Shown piece after piece: positions 25,242-32,051 of a stretch of 32,051 bases of DNA (position 1 is its first letter; every line of letters starts with the position of its first letter). The stretch is from CAIWXH01 sp964555675. GTDB lineage: Bacteria; Chloroflexota; Chloroflexia; Chloroflexales; Chloroflexaceae. The notes beneath the pieces were generated by a model. That model did not search any database and was not told the DNA's origin. It saw only the letters and a list, made by a program, of their open reading frames with translations. The stretch covers positions 1 through 32,051 of the forward strand of contig CAZKTU010000056.1 of NCBI GenBank assembly GCA_964555675.1, in the 5' to 3' direction. The position numbers and the translations under genes were made by a program.

Positions 25242-26813
25242 TCAGACCCGCGGCTTGGCCAGCGAGACCTTGACCGGCCGGCCGCGCAGGCTCACCCCGG
25301 CCAGGCCGCGCACCACGCGCTGAGCCAGGTCGTTGGGCACCTCGACGAAGGCGAAGCGGTCGTAGATGTCGATCGAGCCGATCTGCTTGCCGGGGATGCC
25401 CACCTCGTTGGCGATCGCCCCCACGATGTCGGCGGGGCGCACCCGGTCGAAGCGGCCCACGTCGATGAACAGCCTGGTCATGCCGGGCTCGGCGCCCTCG
25501 CCGTCGCCCTCGACCGAGACCAGCGTGTCCTCCTGCTCGACCTCGTTCAGCAGCAGCTTGAAGGCCGCCGCCGCCAGCTCGGTCACATCGTGGCCCTCGG
25601 CCATCTCCTCGACCATCATCAGGTAGGGGGCCAGGTCGCCTGCCTCGAGCACCTCGCGCAGGGCCTCGCGGAAGGCCTCGCGGCGGCGGGCCGCCACGTC
25701 GGCCAGGCTCGGCAGCTTCTGGCGCATGATCCGGGTGCGGATCACCCGCTCGATATTCTGCAGCTGCCGGCGCTCGCGCGGGCTGATCAGCGAGATCGCC
25801 AGGCCCGTGCGGCCGGCCCTGCCCGTGCGCCCGATGCGGTGGACGTAGCTCTCGGGGTCGCCGGGCACATCGTAGTTGACCACGTGGGTCACGTCGGGGA
25901 TGTCGAGGCCGCGGGCCGCCACATCGGTCGCCACCAGCAGCTCCACCGCGCCCTCGCGGAAGCGCTTCATCACCCGCTCGCGCATGGTCTGGCTCAGGTC
26001 GCCGTGGATCACCTCGGCCATATAGCCGCGGCCCTGCAGGCTCTCGCCCAGGTGGTCGGCCTCGGCGCGGGTGCGGCAGAAGATCATGGCCGAGGTCGGG
26101 GTCTCGACATCAAGCACCCGACAGAGCGCGTCGAGCTTCTCGCGCGGGGCGACCTCGTAGTAGACCTGCTTGGTGCGCGGCGCGGTCAGCTGCTCGCTCA
26201 CCACGCTGATCCGCTGCGGCTCGCGCGTGTAGCGCATGGCCAGGTCGAGCACCGCGGCCGGCATGGTCGCCGAGAAGAGCGCCGTCTGGCGCGCCGCCGG
26301 GGTCTGCTGCAAAATGTACTCGATATCCTCGGCGAAGCCCATGTCGAGCATCTCGTCGGCCTCGTCCAGCACCACGGTGTGGATCGCGTCGAGGGCCAGG
26401 GTGCCGCGGCGCATATGGTCCATGATCCGGCCGGGGGTGCCCACCACCACCTGCACGCCGCGGGCCAGGGCCCGCAGCTGCCGCTCGATCGGCTGCCCGC
26501 CATAGACCGGGGTCACCCGCACGTCGGCGTGCTTGCCGTAGCGGAACATCGCCTCGGCGACCTGCATCGCCAGCTCGCGGGTGGGGGCCAGCACCAGGGC
26601 CTGGGGGGCCTTCTCGGGGCGCAGGCGCTCGATAATCGGCAGCGCGAAGGCCGCCGTCTTGCCCGTGCCCGTCTGGGCGTGGGCGATCACATCGCGGCCG
26701 CCCAGCATCGCCGGGATGGCCTGCTCTTGAATAGGGGTCGGCTCGTCGTAGCCGAGGTCGCGCAGGGCGGCGAGGATCGGCTCGCTTAGCCCGAGATCAG
26801 CAAAAAGTGCCAT
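25242..26813 (-). CDS. deaD: DEAD-box ATP-dependent RNA helicase (DeaD/CsdA-type)
   Basis: A 523-aa RNA helicase for RNA unwinding in ribosome assembly, mRNA decay or cold adaptation. Motifs in order: Q-motif PTPIQEQAIP, motif I AQTGTGKT (about 46-53), TPGRIMDH, motif II VLDEADEML, motif III SATMP, VATDVAARGLDIP, and motif VI HRIGRTGRAG. A C-terminal DbpA-type RNA-binding domain occupies about 445-520 (RLFIDVGRFDRVRPADIVGAIAN). DbpA domains in this class bind structured RNA such as rRNA hairpins. The ATG lies 10-11 bases after AGAGG. The leader is long (about 135 bases from the inferred promoter) and begins with a stable hairpin, which suggests post-transcriptional control. Cold induction is known for CsdA relatives but not shown here. 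DbpA or CshA-type naming is possible. Confidence 0.94.
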   Translation of the reverse strand: MALFADLGLSEPILAALRDLGYDEPTPIQEQAIPAMLGGRDVIAHAQTGTGKTAAFALPIIERLRPEKAPQALVLAPTRELAMQVAEAMFRYGKHADVRVTPVYGGQPIERQLRALARGVQVVVGTPGRIMDHMRRGTLALDAIHTVVLDEADEMLDMGFAEDIEYILQQTPAARQTALFSATMPAAVLDLAMRYTREPQRISVVSEQLTAPRTKQVYYEVAPREKLDALCRVLDVETPTSAMIFCRTRAEADHLGESLQGRGYMAEVIHGDLSQTMRERVMKRFREGAVELLVATDVAARGLDIPDVTHVVNYDVPGDPESYVHRIGRTGRAGRTGLAISLISPRERRQLQNIERVIRTRIMRQKLPSLADVAARRREAFREALREVLEAGDLAPYLMMVEEMAEGHDVTELAAAAFKLLLNEVEQEDTLVSVEGDGEGAEPGMTRLFIDVGRFDRVRPADIVGAIANEVGIPGKQIGSIDIYDRFAFVEVPNDLAQRVVRGLAGVSLRGRPVKVSLAKPRV

Positions 26814-26918
26814 AAATGGAAAAGACCTCTCGTTCCTACCATCGTGACGGGGCGCGCCCGCAAATCAGACCGTTTCGCTACAGGATCGATGCCGGCGCAC
26901 GCGCCTTGAATAGGCATA

Positions 26919-26943
26919 AGCGCACGGCGAGCTGCCGTGCGCT
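26919..26943 (-). promoter_or_regulatory. Perfect 10-bp stem-loop at 5' end of helicase mRNA
   Basis: AGCGCACGGC and its exact complement enclose a 5-base loop, flanked on both sides by GGCATA. With the promoter at 26957-26965, transcription would begin just before this stem, so the mRNA would start with it. A protective 5' cap-like stem or an autoregulatory helicase target is plausible. Confidence 0.45.
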
Positions 26944-26956
26944 GGCATAGGACTTG

Positions 26957-26965
26957 ATTATACCA
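26957..26965 (-). promoter_or_regulatory. Extended -10 promoter of DEAD-box helicase gene
   Basis: On the minus strand TGGTATAAT is a consensus extended -10. No clear -35 lies 16-18 bases upstream. It sits about 145 bases before the helicase ATG, giving a long 5' leader. Confidence 0.55.
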
Positions 26966-27074
26966 CAGCCTGTCCAGGCAAATTGAGCGGGCGTGGGGCG
27001 TTTAGATCAGTTACCAATTGTGGGCTGTAGCCGTCTCGATCATACCTAGGCATCACTCACAAGTAGACACGGTG

Positions 27075-27083
27075 TGGTATGCT
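27075..27083 (+). promoter_or_regulatory. Possible extended -10 promoter of the GGDEF regulator
   Basis: TGGTATGCT matches the extended -10 pattern TGn-TATnnT. It lies 36 bases before the first ATG of the REC-GGDEF gene. No -35 is visible. The 305-base divergent interval otherwise holds the helicase promoter and leader. Confidence 0.35.
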
Positions 27084-27118
27084 GTTAGGTAGTCGCAGGG
27101 CCGGAACAGCGCGTTCTT

Positions 27119-29047
27119 ATGAGCACCCTGACGACAAACACTCGGGCTGACATCCTTACAGGGCTGCCGATGACACCGCAAGCACGGATCCTCGTAGCCG
27201 ACGATGACCCGTCCCTCTGTCTGCTCCTCCGCGAAACACTGCAGGATGCGGGCTACGAGGTGCTCATTGCGAACGACGGCGACCAGCTTGTGCGTATGGC
27301 CCAGGACCAGCCGCCCGATCTGCTCCTGATCGACCTGATGATGCCCCTCATGGACGGCTTCGAGGCCATCAGGCAGCTGCGCAACGATACCCGCACCTCC
27401 CACCTGCCGATGATCATTCTCACCGCCCGCAGCGCCTCCTCCGAGGTGGTGGTCGGCTTCGACTCGGGCGCCGACGACTATATCGTCAAGCCCTACGATA
27501 TCGACGTGCTGCTCGCCCGCATCCGCAGCCACCTGCGCCGCGCCAACAAGCTGCCCGTGCGCAACCCCCTCACCGGCCTCCCCGGCAATGTGCTGCTCCA
27601 GGCCGAGCTCGAACGCCAGATCACCCAGGGCACCGCCTTCGCCCTGATCTACGTCGACCTCGATAACTTCAAGGCCTTCAACGACGCCTACGGCTTCGCC
27701 CGCGGCGACCGCGCCATCCACATGCTCGCCAGCGTCCTCGCCGAGGTGGCCCCCCGCGAAGACTTTCTCGGCCATATCGGCGGCGACGACTTCGCGATCA
27801 TCCACTACGGCGGCCGCGCCGAAGACCTCTGCCAGCGCATTATCGCCGCCTTCGACGCCCACGTGCGCGAGCTCTATGACGCCGTCGATCTGCAGCGCGG
27901 CTTCCTGCGCGGGGTCGACCGCCACGGCGTGCCGCGCCAGTTTGGCCTGCTCAGCTTGTCGATCTCGGTCGTCAGCAATACCGAGCGCCGCTTCACCAGC
28001 GTCGACGAGATCAGCAAGGTCGCCGCCGAGGTCAAGCAGGCCGCCAAGAGTATCTCGGGCAGCAGCTATGTCTTCGACCGCCGCACCAGCCCGCGCCAGG
28101 CCGCCCTCGAGCGCCGCGGCCAGCGTCGCCCGGCCGCCCTCCTGGTCTACCCCCGCGAGAGCCTGCGCGCCTCGATCGCTACCAGCCTGCGCCACCAGGG
28201 CTACCGCCCCCTGATCGCCGCCGACGTCGTGGCCGCCCAGGGCCTGCTCGCCCGCACCCCCGACCCGGTCCTGCTGATCGCCGATACCTCGGTCGCCGGC
28301 GTCTGGGAGATCTGGCGCCACCTGCCCAGCCCCGCCCCCATGATCGCCGTGGTGCCCAGCGCCGCCGCCGCCGAGGCCGCCCAGGCCCGCGGCGCCGCCG
28401 TCGCCTTGGTCGCCAGCGAGAACCTGGTCAACTTCACCGACCAGCTGCTCATGCACCTGCCCCGCGCCGAAGCCACCGAGGGCGGCAGCCCGGGCATGGC
28501 CTCGGGCGGCCTCATCCAGGCCCTCCAGGCCCGCAACCTCGACCTCCAGCGCGAGGCCAACGAAGATAGCCTGACCCTGCTCGCCAATCGCCGCCACGTC
28601 GACCGGCGCATCGCCGAGCTCGTCGAGCAGGCCCGCGAGAGCGGGCGCCTGCTCACGGTGCTCATGGCCGACCTCGACCACTTCAAGCAGGTCAACGACC
28701 ACTTCGGCCATATGCTCGGCAACGAGGTCCTGCGCACGACCGCCGACCTGATGCGCAGCGCCTGCCGCCCCTCCGATGTGGTCGCCCGCTACGGCGGCGA
28801 GGAGTTCCTCGTGCTTATGCCCGACACCTCCCTCGAGGAGGCCGCCGGCCTGGCCGAGCACATCCGCAGCACCATCGAGCAGTACCCCTGGCACACCCTC
28901 CACCCCCAGCTCGCCCTCACCATCAGTATCGGCGTCGCCGAGGCCCTCGGCCCCTCCCCCGAGGCGATCATCGAGGAGGCCGACCGCCGCCTCTATGCCG
29001 CGAAACAAGAGGGCCGCAACCGCGTCATCGCCGAGGGCGCAGCATAA
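27119..29047 (+). CDS. Response regulator diguanylate cyclase with two GGDEF domains
   Basis: A 642-aa protein ordered REC, GGDEF-1, receiver-like domain, GGDEF-2. The first receiver (about 22-140) has the acidic pair in VADDDPS, phospho-Asp72 in LLLIDLMMP and the Lys of YIVKPYD. GGDEF-1 (about 150-300) carries IGGDDF (221-225) with no RxxD I-site; it may be weakly active or regulatory. The middle domain (about 335-445) is receiver-shaped (ALLVYPRESL, PVLLIADTSVAG) without a full acidic pocket. GGDEF-2 (about 475-640) has YGGEEF (559-563), LTLLANRRHVDRR, and an inhibitory-site RPSD (550-553). It should make cyclic di-GMP under phosphorylation control and product feedback. ATG 27119 is used; ATG 27170, with AGGG six bases upstream, is a real alternative that trims 17 residues before the receiver. 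Confidence 0.92.
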   Translation: MSTLTTNTRADILTGLPMTPQARILVADDDPSLCLLLRETLQDAGYEVLIANDGDQLVRMAQDQPPDLLLIDLMMPLMDGFEAIRQLRNDTRTSHLPMIILTARSASSEVVVGFDSGADDYIVKPYDIDVLLARIRSHLRRANKLPVRNPLTGLPGNVLLQAELERQITQGTAFALIYVDLDNFKAFNDAYGFARGDRAIHMLASVLAEVAPREDFLGHIGGDDFAIIHYGGRAEDLCQRIIAAFDAHVRELYDAVDLQRGFLRGVDRHGVPRQFGLLSLSISVVSNTERRFTSVDEISKVAAEVKQAAKSISGSSYVFDRRTSPRQAALERRGQRRPAALLVYPRESLRASIATSLRHQGYRPLIAADVVAAQGLLARTPDPVLLIADTSVAGVWEIWRHLPSPAPMIAVVPSAAAAEAAQARGAAVALVASENLVNFTDQLLMHLPRAEATEGGSPGMASGGLIQALQARNLDLQREANEDSLTLLANRRHVDRRIAELVEQARESGRLLTVLMADLDHFKQVNDHFGHMLGNEVLRTTADLMRSACRPSDVVARYGGEEFLVLMPDTSLEEAAGLAEHIRSTIEQYPWHTLHPQLALTISIGVAEALGPSPEAIIEEADRRLYAAKQEGRNRVIAEGAA

Positions 29048-29074
29048 GGGGGCGCGGCGTACCGCGCCCCCTTA
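29045..29074. terminator. Perfect 13-bp hairpin between convergent genes
   Basis: TAAGGGGGCGCGG and its exact complement enclose the loop CGTA. The TAA stop of the GGDEF gene is the first part of the stem. T-content downstream is low in both directions. The position between convergent stops supports bidirectional termination. Confidence 0.65.
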
Positions 29075-29090
29075 TGTCAGATCGCGAGGC

Positions 29091-29660
29091 CTAGCGCAGG
29101 CCGCGCGCCCGCCCCAGCATGCCGCCGCCGACCAGGGCCAGGCCCAGGGCCGCGGCCAGGGCCAGCAGCAGGCCGCTCAGGCCCAGCTCGTCGCCCGCGC
29201 CTGTGCTCGGCAGCGTGGCCGGGCCGCCCGTCGTGTAGGTGAGCGTGGCCTGGCCGCCGCTGTCGCTGAGCTGCAGGCCGCTCGCGCCGGTGCTGAAGCT
29301 CGCCACCTTGCCGAGCGCCTGAGTGTACTCGAAGGCCAGGTCCGAGATCGCCTGCTCGCACGCGATCAGTGTGCTCGGCCCCAGCGTGATCGTCAGCTGG
29401 CCGCCCGAGCCGACCGTGTACGCGCCGCCGAAACGGTTGCAGCCGTCCGAGCCGCTCACGCTTCCGTCGGCGCTGAACTGCAGCGTGATTCCCTTCCCGG
29501 TCGTGTCCACCACGTCGCCCGGCGCCCGCTGCAGCGAGGCCAAGGGCCACTCCTTGCCGAGCAGATCTGCCGGCAGCGCATCCTGAGCCGCTACGTTCCG
29601 CACACTGCCCAACCCAACGAGCGCCATTGCCAGCATGAGTCCAAGCACAAGCCGCTTCAT
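29091..29660 (-). CDS. Secreted META-domain protein with LPSTG C-terminal sorting signal
   Basis: A 189-aa exported protein. Residues 1-25 form a signal peptide (MKRLVLGLMLAMALVGLG ... VAA, likely cut before Gln26), with no lipobox Cys. Residues 33-145 are a META domain (HslJ-like): GKEWPLASLQ, GSDGCNRFGGAYTV and STLIACEQ, with Cys74 and Cys101 possibly paired. The C-terminus is LPSTGAG (150-156), then about 20 hydrophobic residues (LSGLLLALAAALGLALVGGG) and the basic end RARGLR. That tripartite tail is the sortase or LPXTG-anchor pattern. Whether this organism has a matching sortase is not visible here; otherwise the tail would act as a simple membrane anchor. AGGAG nine bases before the ATG supports the start. 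HslJ-type META proteins relate to stress or drug tolerance in Proteobacteria. Confidence 0.9.
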   Translation of the reverse strand: MKRLVLGLMLAMALVGLGSVRNVAAQDALPADLLGKEWPLASLQRAPGDVVDTTGKGITLQFSADGSVSGSDGCNRFGGAYTVGSGGQLTITLGPSTLIACEQAISDLAFEYTQALGKVASFSTGASGLQLSDSGGQATLTYTTGGPATLPSTGAGDELGLSGLLLALAAALGLALVGGGMLGRARGLR

Positions 29661-29777
29661 GATCGAGTTCTCCTGCTAATCAGCGTAAGGCAAGAGGTTG
29701 GACGGCGTCAGATCGACAATGGTCACCGCCGGGCATAATCCAGCGCGCCCGTCGCCCTGGTCTCAGGCGCAGCCCTA

Positions 29778-29806
29778 TTGCCGAGGGCCGCGACTCGTGC
29801 TACTAT
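29778..29806 (+). promoter_or_regulatory. Promoter of tyrS leader transcript
   Basis: TTGCCG (29778-29783) and TACTAT (29801-29806) are separated by 17 bases, and TG at 29798-29799 adds an extended -10. The inferred start near 29813 is about 23 bases before the leader ORF. This is the best-formed promoter in the window. Confidence 0.6.
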
Positions 29807-29835
29807 GCGCGCAGCCTGACCGAGAGGAACGCCCG

Positions 29836-29901
29836 ATGAACCCTTGTCGCCCCAAGCTCAGCGCCCGGGCCTGCTATTACCGCCGCCAAACGGTGATCTA
29901 G
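29836..29901 (+). CDS. tyrS leader peptide (21 codons, tandem Tyr codons)
   Basis: A 21-codon ORF with ATG 29836 and TAG 29899-29901, preceded by AGAGGA eight bases upstream. Residues 13-18 read CYYRRQ, with adjacent Tyr codons TAT and TAC at 29875-29880. It lies between a good promoter and a terminator hairpin just ahead of tyrS. That is the layout of attenuator leader peptides (trpL, pheL, hisL), where codons of the regulated amino acid stall the ribosome. The inferred role is cis control: slow decoding at the Tyr codons when charged tRNA-Tyr is scarce. The peptide itself probably has no function. Two Tyr among 21 residues is few, but their tandem placement and position relative to the hairpins fit. 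It is too short for ordinary gene calling. Confidence 0.65.
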   Translation: MNPCRPKLSARACYYRRQTVI

Positions 29902-29906
29902 GCGCG

Positions 29907-29966
29907 TGCGTCGCGGGCGAGCAGATGCTTGAGAGCGCGGACGCAGCGTCCGCGCTCTTCTTGTGT
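29907..29966 (+). terminator. Attenuator: terminator hairpin with competing antiterminator
   Basis: The terminator arms AGAGCGCGGACG (29932-29943) and their exact complement (29947-29958) enclose the loop CAG and are followed by a T-rich TCTTCTTGTGTG. The upstream segment TGCGTCGCG (29907-29915) can pair with CGCGGACGCA (29936-29945) with one bulged base, which destroys the terminator. The ribosome at the leader stop would cover 29907-29915. A ribosome stalled at the Tyr codons would leave it free. Confidence 0.7.
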
Positions 29967-29985
29967 GCATGAGAAGGAAGCCACC

Positions 29986-31158
29986 ATGGACAGCAACGAA
30001 CTCCTGACCCGCGGCGTCGCCGAGGTGATCGTCGCCGCCGAGCTGCGCCAGCGCCTCGCCGCCGGCAAGCCCCTGCGCCTCAAGCAGGGCTTCGACCCGA
30101 CCAAGCCCGACATGCACATCGGCCACGCCGTCGGCCTGCGCAAGCTGCGCAAATTCCAGGAGGCCGGCCACCAGGTCGTGCTGATCGTCGGCGACTGGAC
30201 CGCCCAGATCGGCGACCCCTCGGGCCGCGACGAGACCCGCGCCCGCCTCACCGCCGCAGAGGCCCGCTCCAACGCCGAGACCTACATGGAGCAGTTCTTC
30301 CGCGTGATCGACCGCGAGCGCACCGAGGTCCGCTGGCAGAGCGAGTGGTTCGGCGAGTTCAAGCTCGAGAACGCCCTCGACCTCGCCGGCCGCTTCACCC
30401 TGGCCCAGATGCTCGCCCACGAGACCTTTCGCAAACGCTACGAGGCCGGTTCGCCCCTCACCATCCTCGAGCTGATGTACCCCATGCTCCAGGCCTACGA
30501 CTCGGTCGCCATCAAAGCCGACGTCGAGTTCGGCGGCACCGACCAGAAGTTCAACATCCTGGCCGGCCGCGAGCTGATGGGCCAGCTCGGCATGACCCCG
30601 CAGCAGGTGCTGCTGCTGCCGCTCATCCCCGGCACCGACGGCCGCAAGATGAGCAAGACCTTCCTCAACACCGTCGACATCCGCATGCCCCCCGCCGAGA
30701 TGTTCGGCCGCGTTATGTCGATGACCGACGACGTGCTGCCGCTCTACTTCGAGGTGCTCAGCGACGCCCCTATGGCCGAGATCGAGGAGATGCGCCGCGC
30801 CCTGGCCGCCGGCGCCGGCAACCCCCGCGACCTGAAGGTGCGCCTCGCCCGCGAGGTCGTCGCCCAGTTCCATAGCCCCGCCGACGGCCAGGCCGCCGAA
30901 GAGGCCTTCATCCGCCAGTTCGTCAACCGCGAGCTGCCCGCCGACATCCCCGAGCACCGCCTCGACGCCCCCACCCCGATCGTCGACCTCATGGTCGCCG
31001 CCGGCCTGGCCCCCTCCAAGAGCGAGGCCCGCCGCCTGATCGACGGCGGCGGCGTCAAGGTCGCCGGCGAGCGCGTCGAGGGCTACGACCTGGTCCTCCA
31101 GCCCGGCGCCGGCCTGGTCGTCCAGGTCGGCCGCCGCAAGTTCGTGCGCGCCGTCTAA
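29986..31158 (+). CDS. tyrS: Tyrosyl-tRNA synthetase
   Basis: A 390-aa class I aminoacyl-tRNA synthetase charging tRNA-Tyr with tyrosine in the cytoplasm. The HIGH motif is HIGH at 44-47 (KPDMHIGHAVG) and KMSKS appears as KMSKT at 221-225 (GTDGRKMSKT). Other family features are GFDPTKPD, VGDWTAQIGDPSG, and the tyrosine/ATP pocket segment LELMYPMLQAYDSV ... VEFGGTDQKFNILAGR. An S4 RNA-binding domain ends the protein (about 325-385, APSKSEARRLIDGGGVKVAGERV). Length and motifs fit the shorter, TyrZ-like bacterial branch. The start MDSNELLTRG at 29986 has AAGGAAG upstream; a frame from 29929 would begin inside the terminator hairpin. Expression is probably controlled by the leader-peptide attenuator directly upstream. 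No T-box motif is present. Confidence 0.97.
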   Translation: MDSNELLTRGVAEVIVAAELRQRLAAGKPLRLKQGFDPTKPDMHIGHAVGLRKLRKFQEAGHQVVLIVGDWTAQIGDPSGRDETRARLTAAEARSNAETYMEQFFRVIDRERTEVRWQSEWFGEFKLENALDLAGRFTLAQMLAHETFRKRYEAGSPLTILELMYPMLQAYDSVAIKADVEFGGTDQKFNILAGRELMGQLGMTPQQVLLLPLIPGTDGRKMSKTFLNTVDIRMPPAEMFGRVMSMTDDVLPLYFEVLSDAPMAEIEEMRRALAAGAGNPRDLKVRLAREVVAQFHSPADGQAAEEAFIRQFVNRELPADIPEHRLDAPTPIVDLMVAAGLAPSKSEARRLIDGGGVKVAGERVEGYDLVLQPGAGLVVQVGRRKFVRAV

Positions 31159-31222
31159 GCGACCCGTCGCAGATTCACGCCTCCGGCGAGAGATCCATCC
31201 TACCGACTCCCTACGCAGTAAT

Positions 31223-31250
31223 GGGTGTAGGCCCCTCGGGGCCTCACCCC
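31223..31250 (+). promoter_or_regulatory. Stable hairpin upstream of ferritin-like gene
   Basis: GGGTG-T-AGGCCCC pairs with GGGGCCT-CACCC, with one bulged T and a tight TC-centred loop. No T-run follows. It lies between the tyrS stop and the ribosome site of the next gene, so it could be a weak tyrS terminator, a processing site or a leader structure. Confidence 0.4.
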
Positions 31251-31279
31251 AGGGAAGTCACTGACAGGAGGATCGACCA

Positions 31280-32008
31280 ATGGAAGAGCGTAAGACCCTC
31301 AATCTCTCACGGCGCGGCCTACTCAAGGGCGCCGGCGGACTCGCGGGCGGCCTCGCGGCGGCCAGCTTCGCCGGCGTTTTTGGCATGAAGTCCGCCGAGG
31401 CCAGCCATAACGCCAACGACGAGCCGCAGACCATCCTGAACCTGGCGGCTACGGCCGAGACGCTGGCCACCACGTTCTACTACGCCGCGATCATGTCGGC
31501 CGAGTTCGACGTCAGCGAAGCCGATCTGGCCTACCTGCGCCTCGCCCTCGACGCCGAGAAGTACCACCTCGACTTCCTCACCGCCAACGGCGGCCGCTCG
31601 CTCGCCACCCAGTTCTATGTGCCCGCCACCGTGCTGAGCGACCCCGCCGTCTTCGTGCAGACCGGGGCCAGCGCCGAGACGGCCTTCGTGGGCGCCTACC
31701 TGGCCGCCACCCGCCGCTTCGCCGAGCTCAACCAGCCCCGCCTGGCCGCCACTACCGCCCAGCACGCCTGCAGCGAGGCCCAGCACCTGGCGCTGATCCG
31801 CGACATCGGCGGCCTCGCCCCCAACAACCTGGCTCTGCCCCTGCCGATCTACTACAACGTCTCCGATGCCGTCCCCACCCTCGCTCCCTTCCTTCAGGGC
31901 GGCCAGGGCTTCATCGGCCCCGTCATGGCGCCCACCGCCGCCCAGATCACCGCCGCCCTCGCCGGCGCCAAGTCCGACCCCACTCAGCCCTTCACCGCCG
32001 TGTTTTAA
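31280..32008 (+). CDS. Tat-exported ferritin-like protein
   Basis: A 242-aa protein with a twin-arginine signal (SRRGLLKGAGG, Arg11-Arg12, then a hydrophobic stretch LAGGLAAASFAGVFG) and likely cleavage after about residue 41. The mature part resembles the ferritin-like family PF13668 (Ferritin_2). Helical segments carry Glu60 (ATAETLATTFYY), an ExxH at Glu93-His96 (DAEKYHLDF), Glu133 and an ExxH at Glu166-His169 (SEAQHLAL). Paired ExxH motifs suggest a diiron site loaded before export, which would fit Tat use. A role in iron storage, peroxide removal or desiccation tolerance is possible but not shown. AGGAGG eight bases before the ATG supports the start. It is the last gene; the remaining 43 bases hold nothing I can support. 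Confidence 0.9.
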   Translation: MEERKTLNLSRRGLLKGAGGLAGGLAAASFAGVFGMKSAEASHNANDEPQTILNLAATAETLATTFYYAAIMSAEFDVSEADLAYLRLALDAEKYHLDFLTANGGRSLATQFYVPATVLSDPAVFVQTGASAETAFVGAYLAATRRFAELNQPRLAATTAQHACSEAQHLALIRDIGGLAPNNLALPLPIYYNVSDAVPTLAPFLQGGQGFIGPVMAPTAAQITAALAGAKSDPTQPFTAVF

Positions 32009-32051
32009 GGGTTGGCAACTCTGCGCGAGGGTTTCAGGGAGGGCTTGGCCC

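Noticed and set aside
29698..29985. T-box riboswitch upstream of tyrS
   Set aside because: I looked for the conserved T-box antiterminator element (AGGGTGGNACCGCG-like) and a specifier loop and found neither. The short ORF with Tyr codons and the competing hairpins explain the region better.
1..32051. CRISPR arrays, tRNA or rRNA genes, transposases, phage genes
   Set aside because: I saw no regularly spaced direct repeats, no cloverleaf with a T-arm GGTTCGA-like signature, and no transposase, integrase or phage-like product on reading both strands.

Overview
The window is GC-rich chromosomal DNA with very strong G/C third-position bias. The gene repertoire suggests a Chloroflexota bacterium, probably of the class Chloroflexia. 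The supporting features are PAS/GAF histidine kinases with NarL-type regulators, REC-GGDEF proteins carrying a GGDDF variant, a GH63-like glucosidase beside GlgX, and ParB-like/Usp fusions. This assignment is inference from gene content; no rRNA or tRNA gene is present to support it. A run of exactly 100 N (22243-22342) marks a scaffold join, so synteny across it is not proven.

Region 1 (1-15606, all on the minus strand) reads from right to left. It starts with a small LysM protein, then a 1370-aa membrane sensor kinase that overlaps its NarL-type response regulator by ATGA. A DUF937-like protein and a second NarL-type regulator with an unusual receiver follow. After these come a GH63-like glucosidase, the glycogen debranching enzyme GlgX, and the two subunits of a heterodimeric ABC exporter, which also overlap by ATGA; the last is cut by the window edge. 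Tight spacing suggests sub-operons: kinase/regulator, GH63/glgX, and the ABC pair. One transcript across the whole run is not shown.

Region 2 (15902-19449, plus strand) is a compact three-gene cluster. It encodes a multi-pass Yip1-like membrane protein, a membrane-anchored alpha/beta-hydrolase, and a 589-aa conserved protein of unknown function with a Cys-Ala-Gln-Asp motif. It ends at a perfect 14-bp hairpin terminator. This is the best candidate here for an undescribed protein system.

Region 3 (19524-25169) holds a BON-domain protein, a ParB-like/double-Usp fusion, the assembly gap, a DUF3054 membrane protein, and an alpha/beta-hydrolase fused to a cyclic-nucleotide-binding domain. Divergent from the last is a pyruvate phosphate dikinase/PEP synthase regulatory protein.

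Region 4 (25242-32051) holds a DEAD-box RNA helicase with a structured 5' leader, a response regulator with two GGDEF domains, and a META-domain protein with an LPSTG-type C-terminal sorting signal. It continues with tyrS and ends with a Tat-exported ferritin-like protein. The most striking regulatory element is upstream of tyrS. A promoter precedes a 21-codon leader ORF with two adjacent Tyr codons, and then a perfect 12-bp terminator with a competing antiterminator pairing. This is the layout of a classical ribosome-mediated attenuator, here apparently sensing tyrosyl-tRNA.
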